Assembly (NCBI RefSeq): GCF_021735925.1
Contig: NZ_WMEA01000001.1
Location: 278,501-342,500, forward strand
Direction of reading: 5' to 3'
Source: Loktanella sp. M215
Lineage (GTDB): Bacteria; Pseudomonadota; Alphaproteobacteria; Rhodobacterales; Rhodobacteraceae
Length of the DNA: 64,000 nucleotides
The notes below the pieces were generated by a model, which was not told the origin of the DNA, made no database searches, and saw nothing but the letters and a program-made list of their open reading frames with translations. Below, piece by piece: positions 63,365-64,000 of this stretch; positions within the stretch are counted from its first letter, which is position 1; the number at the start of each line of letters is the position of its first letter. Made by a program: the position numbers and the translations under genes.

Positions 63365-64000
<636 letters not shown>

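Overview
The window looks like a chromosomal segment of a Rhodobacterales-type alphaproteobacterium (roseobacter group). The support is indirect: mostly GC-rich coding DNA, a 23S-5S-tRNA-fMet rRNA operon end at the right edge, several TRAP-type and molybdenum hydroxylase genes, and CueR/HmrR-type copper promoters. Two stretches, 1-2.65 kb and about 56-57.7 plus 60.7-62.7 kb, are visibly more AT-rich and read as acquired DNA.

Layout from left to right. 1-2.6 kb: two minus-strand genes, an HNH nuclease fused to an OLD/PtuA-like ATPase followed by a second HNH protein cut by the window edge. This is a Septu-like candidate anti-phage module and one of the two most interesting loci here. 2.9-3.1 kb: an IS3 remnant. 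3.1-16 kb: a copper and envelope region with a His/Met-rich exported protein, a CHASE2-PAS-GGDEF-EAL c-di-GMP phosphodiesterase with an upstream FecR-like Gly/Asn-repeat protein, a sialidase-fold exported protein, a CopZ-like chaperone, the copper ATPase CopA with its regulator CueR, a small membrane protein, a cytochrome c and a Met-rich multicopper oxidase. Three promoters carry CueR-type dyads with 19-bp spacers.

16.4-24.5 kb: one tightly overlapping operon encoding only the membrane arm of a complex-I-like machine (NuoA, H, J, K, L, M, N). A cysteine-free protein that looks like NuoB joined to a NuoD-like tail replaces the peripheral arm. No NADH, FMN or Fe-S module is present. This is the second most interesting locus. 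24.8-28.2 kb: nested, decayed insertion sequences (an IS256 type inside an IS3 type, then another IS3 type). 28.4-36.2 kb: a CpxAR-like two-component system divergent from a complete RND efflux operon. 36.5-43.3 kb: one minus-strand operon of a three-subunit molybdenum hydroxylase plus a TRAP transporter, divergent from a TetR regulator across a pair of palindromic operators. 44-50 kb: an esterase and a decaying catabolic cluster (broken Rieske oxygenase, LysR and ArgE-like genes; intact RidA, DUF1028 protein and flavin monooxygenase). 51-52.5 kb: TrkH. 52.7-54.7 kb: three overlapping IS3-type pieces.

54.8-62.96 kb: an 8.1-kb integrative element inserted in the 3' half of tRNA-fMet. It has 47-bp direct repeats at both ends, a P4-type integrase, arm-type repeats near both ends, an AlpA-like regulator, a primase/helicase module with iteron-like repeats inside the coding sequence, two uncharacterised genes and a KAP-family NTPase as probable cargo. 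62.9-64 kb: tRNA-fMet, 5S and the 3' part of 23S rRNA, all on the minus strand. The 23S appears to lack its usual last 130 or so nucleotides.
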